Positions 52,473-61,383 of a stretch of DNA of 64,000 nt are shown here, piece by piece (positions within the stretch are counted from its first letter, which is position 1; each line of letters begins with the position of its first letter). A program made the position numbers and the translations under genes. The stretch is from RGIG4576 sp045656705 (GTDB taxonomy: Bacteria > Bacteroidota > Bacteroidia > Bacteroidales > Muribaculaceae). The DNA lies in contig JAZORR010000043.1 of NCBI GenBank assembly GCA_045656705.1, positions 23,292-87,291 on the forward strand, read 5' to 3'. The notes under the pieces were generated by a model. The model saw only the letters and a program-made list of their open reading frames with translations. It did no database searches and was not told where the DNA came from.

Positions 52473-53480
52473 ATGAGAAAGAAACTTACAATGATGCTTG
52501 CTGCATTGATGTGCTTCGGCGCAGCTGGTGTGGCACAAAACAAAAAGATGGTGCGTCCTGCATCACTAAAACCTGGTGATAAGATCGCTATTGTGAGCAT
52601 GGCAAGTGCTCCAAATCCTAAGTATGCAAAGGCTGGTATGAAGGTGCTTAAAGAGTGGGGATACACTCCTGTGCTTGCTCCTAACACCAATGCTCGCCAT
52701 GGTTCGTTTGCCGGAACAGCCGACCAACGTGCATCTGATATGCTATGGGCACTACGCAATCCAGAAATCAAGGCTATTATGAGTACTCGTGGTGGTTATG
52801 GCTCAATCCAACAATTGCAACAAATTCCTCTCGATACTCTTGCTAAGTATCCAAAATGGATTATCGGTTATAGCGACATCACTTCGGTGCACGGATGCAT
52901 GGTGAATGCAGGTGTGATGAGTATTCACGCACATATGTGTGGCTACCTTTACGAACAAGAAGTAGAAAAGCTTTTCAGCGACAACCCAAACAAACCAGAC
53001 TCTTGCAGTCTTGCACTACGCAACATCTTGGCTGGTGGTGTACCTAAATATGAAGTAAAGGCACACAAATACAATCACCTCGGTAAGGCAAAAGGTATGC
53101 TCGTGGGTGGTAACCTATCGGTGTTCTGTGGTGTGATCGGATCTAAATATGATTTCCTTCAAAACGACAATATCATCCTTTTCATTGAAGATGTGAGCGA
53201 AAACACATCAAGCGTGAACCGCATGATTCAACAAATGAAGGTGTGTGGTATCCTCGACAAGGTGAAGGGTATAATCGTGGGCCAATTTACCGACTATCCA
53301 CAAGGGGCAGACTTCAAGAAGATGGAAGATATGCTTGCACAAGAATTGAAGGAATACAACATTCCTATCGCATTCAACTTCCCTGTGGGACACGTAGACG
53401 AAAACTACCCTATGATAGAAGGCGCTCAAGTTACACTTAATGTGAAGAAAAACGGAGTAACTGTTACTTTCGACAAGTAA
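52473..53480 (+). CDS. ldcA: LD-carboxypeptidase (S66 family), exported
   Basis: Cleaves the terminal D-Ala from L-Lys/mDAP-D-Ala tetrapeptides in murein recycling. 335 residues with a signal peptide (MRKKLTMMLAALMCFGAAGV), so it is periplasmic or lipid-free secreted. Motifs: LKPGDKIAIVSMASAPNP, IMSTRGGYGSIQQLQ (about 107-121, oxyanion region with the nucleophile Ser near YSDIT), GNLSVFCGVIGSKYD, and the C-terminal NFPVGHVDENYPMIEGAQVT containing the catalytic His. Confidence 0.92.
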   Translation: MRKKLTMMLAALMCFGAAGVAQNKKMVRPASLKPGDKIAIVSMASAPNPKYAKAGMKVLKEWGYTPVLAPNTNARHGSFAGTADQRASDMLWALRNPEIKAIMSTRGGYGSIQQLQQIPLDTLAKYPKWIIGYSDITSVHGCMVNAGVMSIHAHMCGYLYEQEVEKLFSDNPNKPDSCSLALRNILAGGVPKYEVKAHKYNHLGKAKGMLVGGNLSVFCGVIGSKYDFLQNDNIILFIEDVSENTSSVNRMIQQMKVCGILDKVKGIIVGQFTDYPQGADFKKMEDMLAQELKEYNIPIAFNFPVGHVDENYPMIEGAQVTLNVKKNGVTVTFDK

Positions 53481-53666
53481 TCACAGCGACATAAAAACAA
53501 AACTATTAAAAATCCTCTTTTGCCATAGCTGCAAACAGAGGATTTTTCTTTTTTCGCTAAAAATATAACGGTTTAGAGCTGATTTTAACACTTTAAAAGT
53601 TAATTTACCAATGTTTTTAACATAAACTATTGCGAGAATTAACAAATCAGCTTAAATTTGCAATGT
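53481..53666. other. Intergenic region: ldcA terminator and small-RNA promoter
   Basis: An intrinsic terminator (AAATCCTCT 53510-53518 with AGAGGATTT 53537-53545, then TTCTTTTTT) ends ldcA. A consensus promoter follows: ATTG (53629-53632), 20 bp, TAAATTTG (53653-53660). No reading frame is seen. Confidence 0.7.
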
Positions 53667-53765
53667 TTTTCATAAGCATTATACATAAAGAAGATTAACA
53701 GCTTCAAAAATCAAAAAAATTTGGTATCAAAAGACTGGTTCGAGAAGAATCGGTCTTTCTTTTAT
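53667..53765 (+). ncRNA. Intergenic small-RNA candidate A
   Basis: A promoter at 53629-53660 and a strong terminator about 70 nt downstream delimit a transcript of about 100 nt. The terminator has a 12-bp stem, AAAGACTGGTTC (53730-53741) and GAATCGGTCTTT (53747-53758), with loop GAGAA, then CTTTT. No open frame is present, and the next gene has its own promoter after the terminator. The 5' portion (GTTTTTCATA, AAGATTAACAGCTTCAAA) resembles candidate B at 31.1 kb. The exact start is estimated. Confidence 0.6.
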
Positions 53766-53795
53766 AATTAGTAATTTATAGAAGTTCTCTAAAAT

Positions 53796-53826
53796 TTTGG
53801 AAAAATCACGATTTATACTAATTTTG
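53796..53826 (+). promoter_or_regulatory. Promoter of the aldolase-LOG-PduO unit
   Basis: TTTG (53796-53799), 19 bp, TAATTTTG (53819-53826), 48 bases before the ATG at 53874. Confidence 0.8.
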
Positions 53827-53873
53827 CAATAGCATAATAGAGGTAAACTGATGCCTCAGCAAAATAACAGATT

Positions 53874-54899
53874 ATGATAAAATTCAACAGCGATTATATG
53901 GAAGGGGCGCATCCCGAAATATTGAAGCGTCTCGGCGAAATCAATTTCGATAAGAATCCGGGCTACGGACACGATGATTATTGTGCATCGGCTCGCGAAA
54001 AGATTGCGCGTGCATGCAAAGCTCCCGATGCCCGTGTGCATTTCCTTTGTGGTGGCACTCAAACCAATGCTATTGTGATAGATTCTATCCTTCGCCACAA
54101 CGATGGTGTGATATCGCCTAATACTGGGCACATATTCCTTCACGAAGCAGGAGCAATAGAGGCGTGCGGTCATCGCGTGCTTCCGATGGACTGCAAAGAG
54201 GGTAAACTTTCGGCTGCTGCACTTGCACAATACCTCAAGGAGGCCACATCTGATGCCTACGGCGAAGAGCATGTGGTGGTGCCACGCATGGTGTACATCT
54301 CCAATCCTACCGAATATGGTACTATCTACACACTTTCTGAGCTTTATGAAATTCGCAAAGTGTGCAACAAATACAATCAAATGCTCTACATCGATGGCGC
54401 ACGACTCGGCTATGCACTCACTGCTCCCGACAACGATGTCACCCTACCCGATTTGGCTCGTCTATGCGACGCGTTCTATATCGGAGGCACAAAGGTGGGT
54501 GCTCTTTTCGGTGAGGCTGTGGTGATTCTCAACAAGGACATTCACATGACTCGTGGCTCTATCAAAAACCGTGGTGGACTTTTGGCTAAAGGATGGCTGC
54601 TCGGCATTCAGTTTGACACACTTTTCACCGACGACCTCTACCTACGCATCGCCAAGAATGGTGTAGACCAAGCAATGCGTCTGCGCAAGGCAATTGAAGC
54701 CAAGGGTTACCCTATCTACCTCGATAGCACCACCAATCAGCAATTCGTAGTGTTTGAAGACTCAAAAGTGGCAGAACTATCGAAATCGGTAGGTTTCAAT
54801 TTCATTGAGAAGGTGGGTGCAAATCACTCTGTAGTGAGATTTGCCACAAGTTGGGCCACTACCGACCAACAAGTAGACGAACTTATAAACCTATTGTAA
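53874..54899 (+). CDS. ltaE: Low-specificity L-threonine aldolase
   Basis: PLP enzyme that splits threonine or allo-threonine to glycine and acetaldehyde. 341 residues of the beta-eliminating lyase/aldolase fold: MIKFNSDYMEGAHPEILKRL at the N-terminus, HFLCGGTQTNAIVIDSILRH, GHIFLHEAGAIEACGHRVLP, LYIDGARLGYAL. The PLP lysine is in AFYIGGTKVGALFGEAVVIL. Head of a three-gene unit; its stop overlaps the LOG gene start (TAATG). Confidence 0.88.
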   Translation: MIKFNSDYMEGAHPEILKRLGEINFDKNPGYGHDDYCASAREKIARACKAPDARVHFLCGGTQTNAIVIDSILRHNDGVISPNTGHIFLHEAGAIEACGHRVLPMDCKEGKLSAAALAQYLKEATSDAYGEEHVVVPRMVYISNPTEYGTIYTLSELYEIRKVCNKYNQMLYIDGARLGYALTAPDNDVTLPDLARLCDAFYIGGTKVGALFGEAVVILNKDIHMTRGSIKNRGGLLAKGWLLGIQFDTLFTDDLYLRIAKNGVDQAMRLRKAIEAKGYPIYLDSTTNQQFVVFEDSKVAELSKSVGFNFIEKVGANHSVVRFATSWATTDQQVDELINLL

Positions 54900-55453
54900 T
54901 GCAAGCAAAAAATATAGTAGTATATTGCTCATCGCGCGAAGATATTCCACAGCACCATAAAGACTGTGCCAGTGCACTCGGAGAGTGGATTGGGAGGAAT
55001 GGTCACACGATGGTGTATGGCGGCGTGCATGCCGGCCTTATGAGCCTCACAGCCGAAGCCACACACGACAATGGAGGCAAAGTGGTGGGCGTAGTGCCAG
55101 AAATATTTCTACATCGACGCTCCGAACTCAATGACGAACTCATCACCACCACCGACCTCAACCATCGCAAAGCAGTGATGATAGAGATGGGAGACCTCTA
55201 TGTAGTGCTTCCTGGAGGCATAGGCACGCTCGACGAATGGATTGCTACCCTATCACACAACATCGTGGCGGGAGAAAAGAAAAAACTCATCATTGTAAAC
55301 CTCGACGATGTATTCACTGCACAATGGCAACAAATAGCCAATACAGCCTCGTCGCCATTTGCTCAACAATCTATCATGGACTATATGGTGGAAGTGAAGT
55401 CGGTTGAGGAATTGATGAAACAACTTGAAATATTAACTTCTGAAAATATCTAA
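54899..55453 (+). CDS. LOG family nucleotide 5'-monophosphate phosphoribohydrolase
   Basis: A 184-residue Rossmann-like protein with the LOG signature: VYCSSREDIPQHHKDCASAL, MVYGGVHAGLMSLTAEATHD and the catalytic PGGIGTLDEWIATLSHN near 112-128. The plant LOG enzymes release cytokinin bases; bacterial members hydrolyse nucleoside monophosphates, with a role not clear here. I placed the start at 54899 so that it overlaps the aldolase stop; a longer frame enters that gene. PduO follows 2 bases later. Confidence 0.9.
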   Translation: MQAKNIVVYCSSREDIPQHHKDCASALGEWIGRNGHTMVYGGVHAGLMSLTAEATHDNGGKVVGVVPEIFLHRRSELNDELITTTDLNHRKAVMIEMGDLYVVLPGGIGTLDEWIATLSHNIVAGEKKKLIIVNLDDVFTAQWQQIANTASSPFAQQSIMDYMVEVKSVEELMKQLEILTSENI

Positions 55454-55455
55454 TT

Positions 55456-56007
55456 ATGAAAGTATACACCAAAGGTGGCGACAAGGGTACCACTTCGCTC
55501 GTGGGCGGTGCAAGAATCAAGAAATATGGCGTTCGCATCGAAGCATACGGCACAATAGATGAACTCAATTCTACTCTCGGAATGCTGGATTCTGCCACCT
55601 CGCTCACGGAATGGCATCCATTGCTACACAGCATCCAAAACAAGCTATTCAACATAGGTTGTTATCTTGCTACTGACAACCCTAACAACGATGAAACTGC
55701 TCCTTTCGGACTCACCGATGATGATGTGGTTCGCCTTGAGCAATCAATCGACCAAATACAGGAACAACTCCCTACAGTAAACAACTTTGTGCTACCTGGT
55801 GGAACAATGGCTGCATCGGTGGCTGACTTATGTCGCACTACTGCACGACGCGCCGAACGACGCATCGTGGAACTTGCCGACGAGTGCTTCGTTCACCCTC
55901 TTGTGATACGCTATATCAACCGATTGAGCGACTTTTTCTTCGTTTTTGCAAGATTTAACAATATTATGCAACAAATTCCCGAAAATTTATGGGATAAAGA
56001 GTGTTGA
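55456..56007 (+). CDS. PduO-type corrinoid adenosyltransferase
   Basis: Transfers the adenosyl group from ATP to cob(I)alamin to make adenosylcobalamin. 183 residues of helical bundle: the N-terminal ATP site KVYTKGGDKGTTSLVGGARI (residues 2-21), RIEAYGTIDELNSTLGML, NNFVLPGGTMAASVADLCRT, and RRAERRIVELADE. Closely linked to the LOG gene upstream (2 bases), without an obvious metabolic reason. Confidence 0.94.
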   Translation: MKVYTKGGDKGTTSLVGGARIKKYGVRIEAYGTIDELNSTLGMLDSATSLTEWHPLLHSIQNKLFNIGCYLATDNPNNDETAPFGLTDDDVVRLEQSIDQIQEQLPTVNNFVLPGGTMAASVADLCRTTARRAERRIVELADECFVHPLVIRYINRLSDFFFVFARFNNIMQQIPENLWDKEC

Positions 56008-56082
56008 GTACACAAAATATTATTACTTTTGCGGCAAAAATTTAAAAACACTATTGATTAACAATAAAAACACAAAATAATT

Positions 56083-56304
56083 ATGTATTGGACTCTTGAA
56101 TTAGCAACAAAACTTGAAGATGCACCATGGCCTGCAACTAAGGAAGAACTTATTGACTACGCTATGCGTTCGGGTGCGCCACTTGAAGTAATCGAAAACC
56201 TTCAAGAAATGGAAGACGAAGGCGACACTTACGAATGTATCGAAGACATTTGGCCAGATTATCCAAGCAATGACGATTTCTTCTTCAACGAAGAAGAATA
56301 TTGA
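56083..56304 (+). CDS. DUF2795 family protein
   Basis: A 73-residue acidic protein (MYWTLELATKLEDAPWPATK, then ELIDYAMRSGAPLEVIENLQ, then an acidic/aromatic tail). It is widespread in Bacteroidetes, with unknown function. It has its own short leader and is followed about 90 bases later by a strong terminator. Confidence 0.88.
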   Translation: MYWTLELATKLEDAPWPATKEELIDYAMRSGAPLEVIENLQEMEDEGDTYECIEDIWPDYPSNDDFFFNEEEY

Positions 56305-56392
56305 TTAACGATATAGGGTAGAACTCCAATCGCTCCCTTTTTCAAATTTTTCCATAACAATTATTGTTAAACAAAAGAACTTGTTTACTTTG

Positions 56393-56425
56393 CGAGATAT
56401 GTTGCGAGGCATATCTCGTTTTTTT
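56393..56425 (+). terminator. Terminator before the CRISPR locus
   Basis: CGAGATATG (56393-56401), an 8-nt loop, CATATCTCG (56410-56418), then seven T. It ends transcription of the DUF2795 gene 90 bases downstream of its stop and separates the housekeeping genes from the CRISPR-Cas locus. Confidence 0.92.
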
Positions 56426-56448
56426 ATACCCCCACCCTACACATCAAC

Positions 56449-56526
56449 AAAAAAGGCGAGAGAAAACTCCCACCTTGAATGTTTTCACAACGGAATTATC
56501 CTTATTGTGATTTGCTTTTAAATTTG
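56449..56526 (-). ncRNA. tracrRNA of the type II-C system
   Basis: On the minus strand, the anti-repeat (56505-56528 region) is complementary over 24 nt without mismatch to the first part of the crRNA-strand repeat (TTGTGATTTGCTTTTAAATT and four more bases). It is followed by AAGGATAATTCCGTTGTGAA, the conserved nexus-like segment of Bacteroidetes tracrRNAs. The 3' end is an 8-bp terminator stem (GGTGGGAG/CTCTCGCC, loop TTTT) followed by TTTTTT. Estimated length is about 78 nt. It is encoded between the DUF2795 gene and cas9, divergent from cas9. The start is estimated from the -7 box. Confidence 0.92.
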
Positions 56527-56531
56527 TACTG

Positions 56532-56563
56532 CAAAAGTATCATAAAAATTATTATCATCCAAA
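56532..56563 (-). promoter_or_regulatory. tracrRNA promoter
   Basis: On the minus strand TTTG (56560-56563), 20 bp, TACTTTTG (56532-56539): an exact Bacteroidetes consensus. The anti-repeat begins within a few bases of the expected start site. Confidence 0.88.
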
Positions 56564-56574
56564 TATTTTTTCAT

Positions 56575-56623
56575 AAATTTGTATCAAACATAAAACGAAA
56601 CTATAATATTACTTTTAAATTTG
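56575..56623 (+). promoter_or_regulatory. cas9 upstream region with repeat-like segments
   Basis: AAATTTGTATCAAACA (56575-56590) equals the crRNA-strand repeat with 11 bases removed between two ATC triplets. CTTTTAAATTTG (56612-56623) equals repeat positions 12-23. The latter contains TAAATTTG (56616-56623), a -7 match 11 bases before the cas9 ATG, so the cas9 mRNA may have a very short leader. A -33 TTTG is not evident. Confidence 0.5.
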
Positions 56624-56633
56624 GAACTAATCT

Positions 56634-59600
56634 ATGAAACGAATATTAGGATTAGACTTAGGCTCTACAAGTATAGGATGGGCTGTTATCGAAGAGTATA
56701 GCAAAGAGATTATCTCAAGTGAAGAAACCACACAAAGCGACAAAATCGTAGCGATAGGTAGCCGTATCATACCTCTCACCACAGACGAAAGTACGCAGTT
56801 CGCTAAAGGGCAGGCTCTCACTAAGAATGCCGACAGAACTAAAGCACGCACACAACGCAAAGGGTATGACCGTTACCAATTGCGCCGTGCTCTATTGCTC
56901 CAAAAATTAAGCCAATTAGGAATGTATGATGGTTCTACATTGCCTCTTTCTAAAATGGAACTTTGGGCACTTCGTGCAAATGCCACATCCCAACGCATTT
57001 CATTGATGGAACTTGGCAGAGTGCTTTCACACTTGAACCAAAAGCGTGGTTATCGCACATCGAAATCTGATTTCGGCGACAAAAAAACAGGTGCCTATGT
57101 GCAACAAGTAGTCACACGCTATCGTGAATTGCATGAGAAAAATCTCACCATAGGGCAATATATGTACATCCAATTGCAAGCCGATCAGGCATTCCGTTGT
57201 AAGGAACTAATATATCCTCGCGATGCCTATATGGAAGAATTTGACGCCATTATGGCTCAGCAACAAATTCACTATCCCGATGTACTCACCGATGAAGTAG
57301 TGGCTCATATTCGCAATTACATTATTTTCCATCAACGACCACTCAAGTCGTGCAAGCACTTAGTATCTAAATGCGAATTAGAGAGTCACATTCACGATAT
57401 AAATGGCAGAAAAACTCTCTGCGGTCCAATAGTGGCACCTCGCACATCACCACTATTCCAAGTGTGTAAGATATGGGAAGCTATCAACAACATTCGCATA
57501 GAAAACAAACTTAATGAAACTCTTGAAATCACTCTTGAACAAAAACAAGAAATCTTTGATTTCATGAACACTCACGAGAAGCTCAAAGCCAATGACCTAA
57601 AGAGCATTCTTCGCATAAAATCAAAAGATTGGCAATTTGGTAAGGCCGTTGGGGGCAATGGTCTGCAAGGCAACACCACTTTATGTGCCATCGCCAAAGC
57701 ACTTGGCAAGAGTAAACACAAAGATTTGCTTTTACAATTCAATTTAAAAGTGAGCGAAGGCAAAGCCAATACCGAAACAGGCGAAATAACCAAAGTTATA
57801 GATTCGGCTTTCGAGCAGGAACCACTGTACCAACTTTGGCACACTCTATATTCTATCTCAAATATTGAGGAACTCGATCGCATACTCCTACAAAAGTTTG
57901 CGATTGAAGATGCTTCTATTAGGGAAGAACTATGCAAACTTGATTTTGTAAAGGCAGGATATAGCAACAAGTCGTCACGAGCTATTCGCAAACTACTTCC
58001 TTACCTTCAAGAAGGCAAGCAACTATATGATGCAAAAGTAAATGCAGGATATAAGGACACCACACTCACCAAAGAAGAAAATTTGGCACGTACACTCGAT
58101 GAGCGACTACAACCTATAGTCAAAGGAGCATTGCGTCAGCCTGTGGTGGAAAAGATTCTTAACCAACTCGTGAATCTTGTGAACGCACTTATGGACGAGC
58201 ATGGCAGATTTGACGAAATTCGCATAGAACTTGCTCGTGAACTCAAGCAAAACAGAGAAGAACGTGAAGAAACCACAAAGGCAATAAGTCGCAACCAACG
58301 AGAAAACGATGAGATAGCCGATCGCATTCGCACCGAATACAATCTCACCCCTACTCGTACTCGTATACAAAAGTATAAAATGTGGGAAGAATCAGAGCAT
58401 ACTTGTATCTACTGTGGAAAGAATGTAGGTGCAGCAGAATTCTTGAGTGGCTTTGATGTAGAAGTAGAACACATCATCCCTCGCTCGGTAATTTTCGACG
58501 ATAGTTTCTCAAATAAGGTTTGTTCATGCAGTCAATGCAACAAAGAAAAGAATAATCGCACTGCATTCGACTATATGAAGAGTAAAACAAATGAACAATT
58601 TGCAGGCTATATAGAACGCGTAAATACACTATACGATGAGAAGAAAATCTCAAAGACTAAGCGAGATAAACTTCTTATGCCAGCCGACAAACTTCCTACC
58701 GACTTCATCGAGCGACAACTTCGCGAGAGCCAATACATAGCTAAAAAGGCAAAAGAAATGCTACAAGCAGTGTGCCATAATGTATATGCCACAAGTGGTA
58801 GCATCACCGACTTCATTCGCCACATATGGGGCTGGGACGAAGTGCTACATATACTCAATTTCAATCGTTATCGTGAGGCAGGACTCACAGAAGAAGTGGA
58901 ACGCGTAGTGAATGGAAAAGTAATAAAAGTGGAACGCATAGCAGGATGGAGCAAGCGTATGGACCATCGCCATCACGCTGTGGATGCACTCACCATCGCA
59001 TGCACCAAGCAAGGATATATCCAACGCATCAACAACCTTAATTCACTCAAGGAGGTTTCGTTCCAATCGTTTGCCAATTCATCGCAAGATGCACAAACAA
59101 TTCAACGCCTCACTCGCTTAGAGCGTTACATCCAAGCACAACCACACTTCTCTACTGCCGAAGTGTGTAGAGCCATCGAGAGCATAGCAGTTTCGTTTAA
59201 GAGTGGCAAGAAAGCGGCAAGCGTGGGCAAAGTATACACCCACAAGCAAGGAAAACGCAGATGCGTGCAAAAGGGAGTTATCATTCCTCGTGGAGCATTA
59301 AGCGAAGAAAGTGTATATGGCAATATCACCGATAGTAAATCGGGTAAACAAGAATATGTAATCAAGTACACACTCGATAAAATCACTCTCAAGAATGTGG
59401 GTGATGTGGTGGACTCGCGCATCAGGGCCATTCTACGCGAGCGATTGGAAGCACACAAGGGCGATAGCAAAAAAGCCTTTGCCACTCCTGTGCTCGACCA
59501 TCAAGGTCGTGCTATCCGTAGCGTAAGATGCCGTACCGGATTGAGTGCTGTGGTACCTGTTCGTTACAACGATGCAAACCTACCTATAGCATTCGTAAAA

Positions 59601-60119
59601 CCTGGCAACAATCACCATGTAGCCATCTATGAAGACGAAAATGGTAAGATACACGAACACATTGCCACTTTCTGGCACGCTGTAGAGCGCAAGAAATACG
59701 GATTGCCTACCATTATCACCGACCTTGCACAAGCGTGGGATAGTGTTACCGATGCTATGCCTCAATCGTTCCAGTCTCAATTGCCTGAATCTGCTACATG
59801 GAAATTCAAATTCTCAATGCAGCAGAATGAGATGTTCATACTCGGTCTTGAAGAAGAACTTTACCAAGAGGCTATGAGAAATGGAGATTATGCTACTCTT
59901 AGCAAGCATCTTTATCGAGTACAAAGTATATCTAAATGCGACTATTTCTTCCGTCATCACTTAGAAACTTCTGTTGATGACAAATATAACGGAGAGAAAA
60001 ATGCAAATCTATCTACTAAAATGGGTAAACTTATTCGTGTAAAAAGTTTAGGTTCACTTGAAAAACAAAATCCCCACAAAGTACATATAAGTGTAATAGG
60101 AAAAATCACAGAATTATGA
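56634..60119 (+). CDS. cas9: Type II-C Cas9 endonuclease
   Basis: RNA-guided double-strand nuclease, 1161 residues, in the compact II-C size range. RuvC-I: RILGLDLGSTSIGWAVIEE with catalytic D8. The arginine-rich bridge helix follows near 67-85 (NADRTKARTQRKGYDRYQLR). RuvC-II: EIRIELARELKQNR (E532). HNH: two Cys pairs (C591xxC594 and C632xxC635) around FDVEVEHIIPRSVIFDDSFS (H613). RuvC-III: MDHRHHAVDALTIAC (H781, D784). All catalytic residues are present. The stop overlaps the cas1 start (ATGA). Neighbouring genes are only cas1 and cas2, without csn2 or cas4, which defines subtype II-C. The PAM cannot be read from the sequence. Confidence 0.97.
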   Translation: MKRILGLDLGSTSIGWAVIEEYSKEIISSEETTQSDKIVAIGSRIIPLTTDESTQFAKGQALTKNADRTKARTQRKGYDRYQLRRALLLQKLSQLGMYDGSTLPLSKMELWALRANATSQRISLMELGRVLSHLNQKRGYRTSKSDFGDKKTGAYVQQVVTRYRELHEKNLTIGQYMYIQLQADQAFRCKELIYPRDAYMEEFDAIMAQQQIHYPDVLTDEVVAHIRNYIIFHQRPLKSCKHLVSKCELESHIHDINGRKTLCGPIVAPRTSPLFQVCKIWEAINNIRIENKLNETLEITLEQKQEIFDFMNTHEKLKANDLKSILRIKSKDWQFGKAVGGNGLQGNTTLCAIAKALGKSKHKDLLLQFNLKVSEGKANTETGEITKVIDSAFEQEPLYQLWHTLYSISNIEELDRILLQKFAIEDASIREELCKLDFVKAGYSNKSSRAIRKLLPYLQEGKQLYDAKVNAGYKDTTLTKEENLARTLDERLQPIVKGALRQPVVEKILNQLVNLVNALMDEHGRFDEIRIELARELKQNREEREETTKAISRNQRENDEIADRIRTEYNLTPTRTRIQKYKMWEESEHTCIYCGKNVGAAEFLSGFDVEVEHIIPRSVIFDDSFSNKVCSCSQCNKEKNNRTAFDYMKSKTNEQFAGYIERVNTLYDEKKISKTKRDKLLMPADKLPTDFIERQLRESQYIAKKAKEMLQAVCHNVYATSGSITDFIRHIWGWDEVLHILNFNRYREAGLTEEVERVVNGKVIKVERIAGWSKRMDHRHHAVDALTIACTKQGYIQRINNLNSLKEVSFQSFANSSQDAQTIQRLTRLERYIQAQPHFSTAEVCRAIESIAVSFKSGKKAASVGKVYTHKQGKRRCVQKGVIIPRGALSEESVYGNITDSKSGKQEYVIKYTLDKITLKNVGDVVDSRIRAILRERLEAHKGDSKKAFATPVLDHQGRAIRSVRCRTGLSAVVPVRYNDANLPIAFVKPGNNHHVAIYEDENGKIHEHIATFWHAVERKKYGLPTIITDLAQAWDSVTDAMPQSFQSQLPESATWKFKFSMQQNEMFILGLEEELYQEAMRNGDYATLSKHLYRVQSISKCDYFFRHHLETSVDDKYNGEKNANLSTKMGKLIRVKSLGSLEKQNPHKVHISVIGKITEL

Positions 60120-61051
60120 TAAAACGAACATTGTATTTCGGCAATCCAGCCTACCTAAGTGTGCGATTGGCACAACTCGAAGTGCGACTACCTGAGGTGG
60201 AAAACAACGATACCCTATCGGAGTGTTTCAAAAAAGAAGCAGTGAAACGCATTCCCATCGAAGATATAGGTGTGGTGGTACTCGATCACAAGCGTATCAC
60301 CATCACACAGGCAGCATTGGGTGCATTGCTCGATAACAATGTGGCAGTAATCACATGCGACGAACAGCGCATGCCATCGGGACTGATGTTGCCCCTCGCG
60401 GGCAACACCACTCAGTCCGAGCGTTTCCGTCATCAGATAGATGCTTCACTTCCACTCAAAAAGCAACTTTGGCAACAAACCATCCAAGCCAAAATCACCA
60501 ATCAGTGTGAAGTGCTTCGCCGCAAGCGAAAGGCACAATGTGGCAATATGGAGGCATGGGTGAAGCAAGTGAAAAGTGGCGATGCGGACAACCTTGAAGC
60601 ACGAGCCGCCGCCTATTATTGGAAAAATCTTTTCGGTCATATCCCCGACTTCACTCGCGATAGAGAAGGCACTCCACCCAACAATCTGCTAAACTATGGT
60701 TATGCCATATTGCGTGCAGTGGTGGCACGTTCGCTTGTGGGTAGTGGTCTGTTGCCCACGCTCGGTATTCATCATCGCAACAGATATAACGCATATTGCC
60801 TTGCCGATGATATCATGGAACCATATCGCCCCTATGTGGATAGCCTTGTGGCAGATATAGTGGCAAGTGGCGAGGATATAACAACACTCACCACCGAAAT
60901 CAAGAGCAAACTTCTGTCTATCCCAGTGATGGATGTGGTGATCAACGGACGACGCAGTCCCTTGATGATAGGAGTTGCCACCACCACAGCATCGCTCTAC
61001 AAATGCTATAGCGGAGAATTACGCAAAATTTCTTATCCCTCAATGTTATGA
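60116..61051 (+). CDS. cas1: CRISPR integrase Cas1
   Basis: Integrase for new spacers, as a Cas1-Cas2 complex. 311 residues: N-terminal beta domain (RTLYFGNPAYLSVRLAQLEV, IPIEDIGVVVLDHKRITITQ) and helical catalytic domain. Metal ligands appear in LEARAAAYYWKNLF (Glu), LGIHHRNRYNAYCLADDIME (His, Asp) and the preceding LNYGYAILRAVVARSLVGSG. It overlaps cas9 and cas2 by four bases each (ATGA), so all three are translationally coupled. Confidence 0.97.
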   Translation: MIKRTLYFGNPAYLSVRLAQLEVRLPEVENNDTLSECFKKEAVKRIPIEDIGVVVLDHKRITITQAALGALLDNNVAVITCDEQRMPSGLMLPLAGNTTQSERFRHQIDASLPLKKQLWQQTIQAKITNQCEVLRRKRKAQCGNMEAWVKQVKSGDADNLEARAAAYYWKNLFGHIPDFTRDREGTPPNNLLNYGYAILRAVVARSLVGSGLLPTLGIHHRNRYNAYCLADDIMEPYRPYVDSLVADIVASGEDITTLTTEIKSKLLSIPVMDVVINGRRSPLMIGVATTTASLYKCYSGELRKISYPSML

Positions 61052-61383
61052 CCGAACGATTTAGCGAATATCAAATTATGTGGATTTTTGTATTTTTCGA
61101 CCTTCCTACCGAAACCAAGAAACAAAAGAAGATTTATGGTCAGTTTCGTAAAAACCTATTGAAAGATGGTTTTAATATGTTCCAGTTTTCAATATATCTG
61201 CGTCACTGTCCAAGCAGGGAAAATGCCGATGTACACATCAAGCGTGTAAAAAAATGGATCCCAGAGTATGGTAGTGTGGGCATACTATCGGTTACCGATA
61301 AGCAATTCGCTCAAATGGAAATATTCAGAGGATGCGAATTGCAGCCACATGAGCGTCCAAACCAACAACTCGAATTATTTTAG
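61048..61383 (+). CDS. cas2: CRISPR-associated Cas2
   Basis: Structural subunit of the Cas1-Cas2 integrase. 111 residues with the ferredoxin-like fold: IMWIFVFFDLPTETKKQKKI carrying the conserved FDLP aspartate, then FQFSIYLRHCPSRENADVHI. It ends the cas operon and overlaps cas1 by four bases. Confidence 0.96.
   Translation: MTERFSEYQIMWIFVFFDLPTETKKQKKIYGQFRKNLLKDGFNMFQFSIYLRHCPSRENADVHIKRVKKWIPEYGSVGILSVTDKQFAQMEIFRGCELQPHERPNQQLELF

Noticed and set aside
56393..56425. Second small RNA before the tracrRNA
   Set aside because: The hairpin with seven T is a normal terminator for the DUF2795 gene. The only upstream -7-like sequence (TTACTTTG) does not fit the consensus and has no clear -33 element.
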